64,000 bases of DNA, from assembly GCA_023853785.1 (NCBI GenBank), contig JAJIRX010000325.1, forward strand, positions 35,324-99,323. The letters run 5' to 3'. The notes under the pieces were generated by a model. It ran no database searches. It saw only the letters and a program-made list of their open reading frames with translations, and was not told where the DNA came from. Position 1 is the first letter of the stretch. Each line of letters starts with the position of its first letter. The translations under genes and the position numbers were made by a program. Of the stretch, positions 60,660 to 64,000 are shown in pieces. Origin of the DNA: Psilocybe azurescens (lineage: Eukaryota > Basidiomycota > Agaricomycetes > Agaricales > Agrocybaceae).

Positions 60660-60748
60660 TACTAATCCGGCGGTGCTTCGTGTTCGGCGACGCTTACTAA
60701 CCTAGGTGTTGGGCGTTACTTACTAAACCTGCGGTGCTTCGTTTTCGG
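60660..60748. repeat. Triple TACTAA/CGGTGC microrepeat in element UTR, copy C
   Basis: Counterpart of 55,938-56,021. Confidence 0.6.
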
Positions 60749-60857
60749 TAAGATCCGTTGGCTCGATCGAGACGTTTCGACAATTCGACCGTCGATGCGA
60801 ATAGCGGTATCCTTCCCTAATGAGGTAATTGTTAGTATTACCTGTTTGGGTAAGTTC

Positions 60858-60892
60858 GGTTTGGGTTTGGGTTGGGTTGGGTTTGGGTTTGG
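60858..60892 (+). repeat. Internal TTTGGG tract, copy C
   Basis: Five TTTGGG/TTGGG units in the same place as the tract at 56,120. Confidence 0.8.
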
Positions 60893-60959
60893 CTATTACG
60901 AATCAAAGTGTGCTTGTGAGTTGATGTGAGTCACTCTATAGCTTTTAATAATTACATAC

Positions 60960-60975
60960 GGTTTGGGGTTTGGGG
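60960..60975 (+). repeat. Internal TTTGGGG tract next to the coding end, copy C
   Basis: Counterpart of 56,220-56,235. Confidence 0.8.
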
Positions 60976-61009
60976 TGGCGTGTCGCTGACAAAGTCGCTA
61001 GTAATTATT

Positions 61010-64000
61010 TCATCGATTATTCGCTTTGGAGCTTCTGCCGAATTCTGGATGTTCCCGGTCTGGAGACCGTGATCGTCGATGTAGTATTATCTCGTTATCG
61101 CTTTCATAAACGATAGGGTTCTGTTCACTAGCTTTTACTGAGTCAGATTGATAATCTTCATTAACGTCTTGAATCAAGGGAACGACACCACCTTGTTCGG
61201 CGATGTTTTCATCCAGTTTACGAAAAACTGTTTTCTTCCATACATTTGCAAGGTCGAATAGATTTGTGTTACGTTTCCGGGACACAATCCAACGACTTCC
61301 GAGTAGTCCTATCTTCCGAAGGTCTGGTACGTACATATCTTCTCCGTCAACCGGGATCACTGCGAACAGGTCCGGCTTAACATCATCGAGTCCATGCACC
61401 TCATCGTCACTAGGTTTGATAAAGGGTCTGGATGCGGAGATTGAGTAATCTCCATTCTCAGAGCGGGTATACCACTCTGACCAGTACTCGGTAACAGCTT
61501 TACCAAGTTCGGCAGCTGAGAACCAATTCCATACTTCGTCGTATCTGGTTTTAAGTACAAGAACACTTTCGTCGTGCTCTGCGGCTCGCGATACGAACCG
61601 CTTTTCCCAACGTTCTTGTATGTTTTTCTTACACCAGGACATGACTAGTTTTTCGGGATAGCCGCGTGTGATATAGAGAGCGTTAAGGTCTCTAATTGCC
61701 TCTATGTAGATATCCTTTGAACTACATAACACGGCTAACCGGGATAGCTCCCCGATGTAAACGCCTCTTTTGACGTCCATTGGGTGATGCGATATCCATG
61801 GAACTCGTTCTCGATTGTTTCCGGCCTTGACATACGGCTTCCAACAAAGTTTTCCAGACTTTGTAAAGAGGAAGCTGTCGAGAAATTGACATCCAGTGTC
61901 GGAAACAGCCCATTCAATCACACATCCATCAAAACGAATTGAATTCTCAAGTAACTTGAGAGCGTCGTTAGCTGATTCTGCGTAAACGATGCCTAGACAA
62001 TCGTCGATGTATCTTCCGTAGAAGACCACGTCGGGATGGTTTAAAATATTCGAGTTCTTTTCAAAGTGGTACCCGTAAAGGTTGGCGAGGTCCGGTGAAT
62101 CGGCTACCCCATTGCGAGCCCACTAAGTTGCTCAAAATATTTATTACCATGTTGTGTGATTAATTGCGTATTGCCAATCTCGATGGCACGTTTAAAGATG
62201 TTCAATTTAATCTTGTTATTCTCTAACGAATTAGGATTAATATGACTTGTAGCATCGTCAGGTTCGAAGCACTTAATAACCAATCCTCATACATAATACA
62301 AATGATATCGATGCATGATTTAAGTGGTATATTCGGATAGTACGCTACTACATCTCCAGTAACGAAGTAGAACTTCTTTGAAGAATCTATACGCAATTGG
62401 CTTAATCTCGTGAAGAGATCCTTCGTACCGTGTATGATAGAAGGAGCCGCTTTTACAAGCGGTTTAAGCTCTTTGAAACGAACTTTGCAGCCGGATTAAA
62501 TACAACCGAGTGACACGGTATTATGGGCCTAAATCCAGTAGGTTGTTTGTGGATTTTAGGGATTCCATGAAATTGTGGGTAGTCAAACGTTGACCCGTCC
62601 TCCGGTATTTTCGATTTGAAAAATTCGGTGCATTTAGTTCGTTAAGCAAGGGATGTTCTTCTGCCATCTTGGCGAGTTGAATCATCTGTCTTGCTTTTGT
62701 TTTCATTACTCGTAACGCATCTACAGCTTCCAACTCTGTGTAATTACGTATATCTTGAGCAATTTTAACTCATTTCGTCTGAGCCAGTCGGCGTTCGGAC
62801 ACCGCTAGGCCAAGGTTCTTGTCAGTCATCGTAATAACGTAATTGTTATCTAACAGAAACCTAAGTAACTTGTCGCGTGAGGAGAGAAACGCTTGCTTTC
62901 GCATCTCCTTCAGCGTCTCGTCCAGGGATACAGCGATCGCTTTGTTAACGTGTCGGCGTCCCATCGCAAGGCCAAGTTCCGTAAATTCGCGGTAACATAG
63001 GTGGTTGCGTATTTTTCTTAGATGCAACCCCATAGTCTGGGTCATACGGTTTATTCATGCCTTCCTTAAACAAAAAATAGATACGCCATCTTATTCTTCG
63101 CTTAAAATCATCCCATGCACTCATGATTAGATTTTTTTAGAGGGGGGGCAGAACAACATATATTTCAATCCTAGAGATAAATCATTCGCAATATCCGTAG
63201 GTACTACAACTCCATCGCTACAATGTACACTATTACGATACTGGCCAGCCCGATATAAGCGATATGGGGGTATGTAGGTGTCACGTAGGTGACTGCGTGG
63301 TCCCAAGAGTATGTTAGTATTTCGTCAGGTATAGTATTCGGGTAAGCGGGCGTGCGGAGTAATTGTCCGGACGTAAGTCCACTAGGCTCTTGCCTTTCCC
63401 TTTCCTTTGTGTCGACCTTGACGGGTGCTTTCCCTTTGCCCTTCTTCTTGTTGTCGACCTTGGCGTTGGCTTTGGTGGCCGGTTTGGAATTGGACGGCGG
63501 TTTGAAGAGCTTAGGCTTGGAGCCGGATGCTTTGGGTTGAGGGTCCTTGGGCGAATTCTGGCCAGAGCGATGTCTGGATAATTACTATAGTAATTAGTGT
63601 CTAGAATTAGCGGGTGAAGGGTAACTAGTACTGCCTTCTTGCCCGCCCGGTGCAAGGTTGAGCTTCTTAAGAGCGTGCATTCAAGCCCCTTGTCAATAAG
63701 GGATTGAATCGATGGACCTGGTTTGGTCGCATCGGCCATCTCGGCGTCAACTTGCGCTGCAGTATCCCGCTTCTTCTACCGATTTTTTTTGCTGAGAGCG
63801 CGGTGGCGTATCTCAACAATAGTATCGATCTGATTGCAGAGCAAGGCGTGCAGGCGTTTAACGCGTCTCGCTCCGACTTTTTCTGCGGGGATACTTCCCA
63901 CCTATCGATGTGATTATTGCCGTCTTTATCTTTTTGATAACGGGCATTCGGTAGCCACGCTTCCGATCGTTCCACACTTCTGCGGTAACTTTCGAAAGGG
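61010..64000 (-). pseudogene. Penelope-like ORF with reverse transcriptase, copy C (partial, frameshifted)
   Basis: The longest open part (62,029-61,010) carries MVFYGRYIDDCLGIVYAESA (YIDD codons 62,000-62,011), CQFLDSFLFTKSGKL, RVPWISHHPMDVKRGVYIGE, ALYITRGYPEKLVMSW and a C-terminal region ending SSKANNR, again without a GIY-YIG endonuclease. Motif A lies near 62,355. N-terminal pieces (MADATKPGPSIQSLIDKGL at 63,739; a Lys/Arg/Pro-rich stretch near 63,450) match copy A. The frame breaks near 62,040-62,110, 62,270, 62,500, 62,620, 62,770 and 63,110. Start is outside the window. Confidence 0.8.

Larger units (their letters stand above)
60096..64000 (-). mobile_element. Penelope-like retroelement, long copy C (runs off the window)
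   Basis: Same plan as copy A but with the other 3' terminus (TGAGGGGGGCGC..., as in fragment 1). Its 5' end lies beyond 64,000. Confidence 0.8.

Overview
The window looks like nuclear DNA of a basidiomycete (probably agaricomycete) fungus. The evidence is many short GT-AG introns of about 50-70 bp, families that are common in mushrooms (DUF6533/6534-type and rhodopsin-like membrane proteins, a CHAT-domain protein, an Ecl1-type zinc protein), and Coprina-like Penelope retroelements at the right end. Coordinates of multi-exon genes are approximate, because exons were joined by eye from splice signals and family resemblance.

Layout. 1-1.44 kb: 3' part of a disrupted PCNA gene on +. 2.65-3.35 kb: a fragment with a possible PD-(D/E)XK motif, then a duplicated scrap of PCNA. 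3.87-5.17 kb: rhodopsin-like 7TM gene on -. 5.2-10.4 kb: gene-poor, with two dispersed repeats that recur at 36.7-37.7, 40.2 and 44.1-45.1 kb. 10.4-15.9 kb: an AT-rich island with an unidentified multi-exon gene, degenerate tandem repeats and a hAT transposase remnant. 18.3-25.8 kb: Ecl1-type gene and a large SNF2-family ATPase gene, both on -. 26.6-28.1 kb: broken F-box-type gene. 29.8-31.7 kb: catalase-family gene (-) and the C-terminal part of a CHAT gene (+), divergent. 31.9-39.2 kb: a DUF6534-type membrane gene, an Mpv17/PMP22 gene, a short-chain dehydrogenase scrap and an apparently intact 7TM gene. 42-53 kb: a decayed auxin-efflux-type carrier, a decayed NIMA/Kin3-type kinase, and small duplicated modules.

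55.3-64.0 kb is the most striking part. It is a head-to-tail stack of at least four Penelope-like units, all with coding sense on the - strand. Every unit is preceded on the + strand by a short TTTGGGG tract. Two units are long (reverse transcriptase with YIDD, no recognisable GIY-YIG endonuclease) and two are short. The units keep a type I hammerhead ribozyme about 62 nt from their 3' end. The shortest unit (62 bp) ends within a few nt of the predicted self-cleavage site. The simplest reading is repeated reverse transcription primed from the G-rich end of an open chromosome terminus. The chromosome end would then lie to the right of the window, and ribozyme-cut RNA would have served as template at least once.

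Many genes here carry apparent single-base frameshifts, often at homopolymers. Either consensus accuracy is low or this subtelomeric region is decaying. PCNA, the catalase gene, the kinase and the carrier carry more damage than isolated indels explain.
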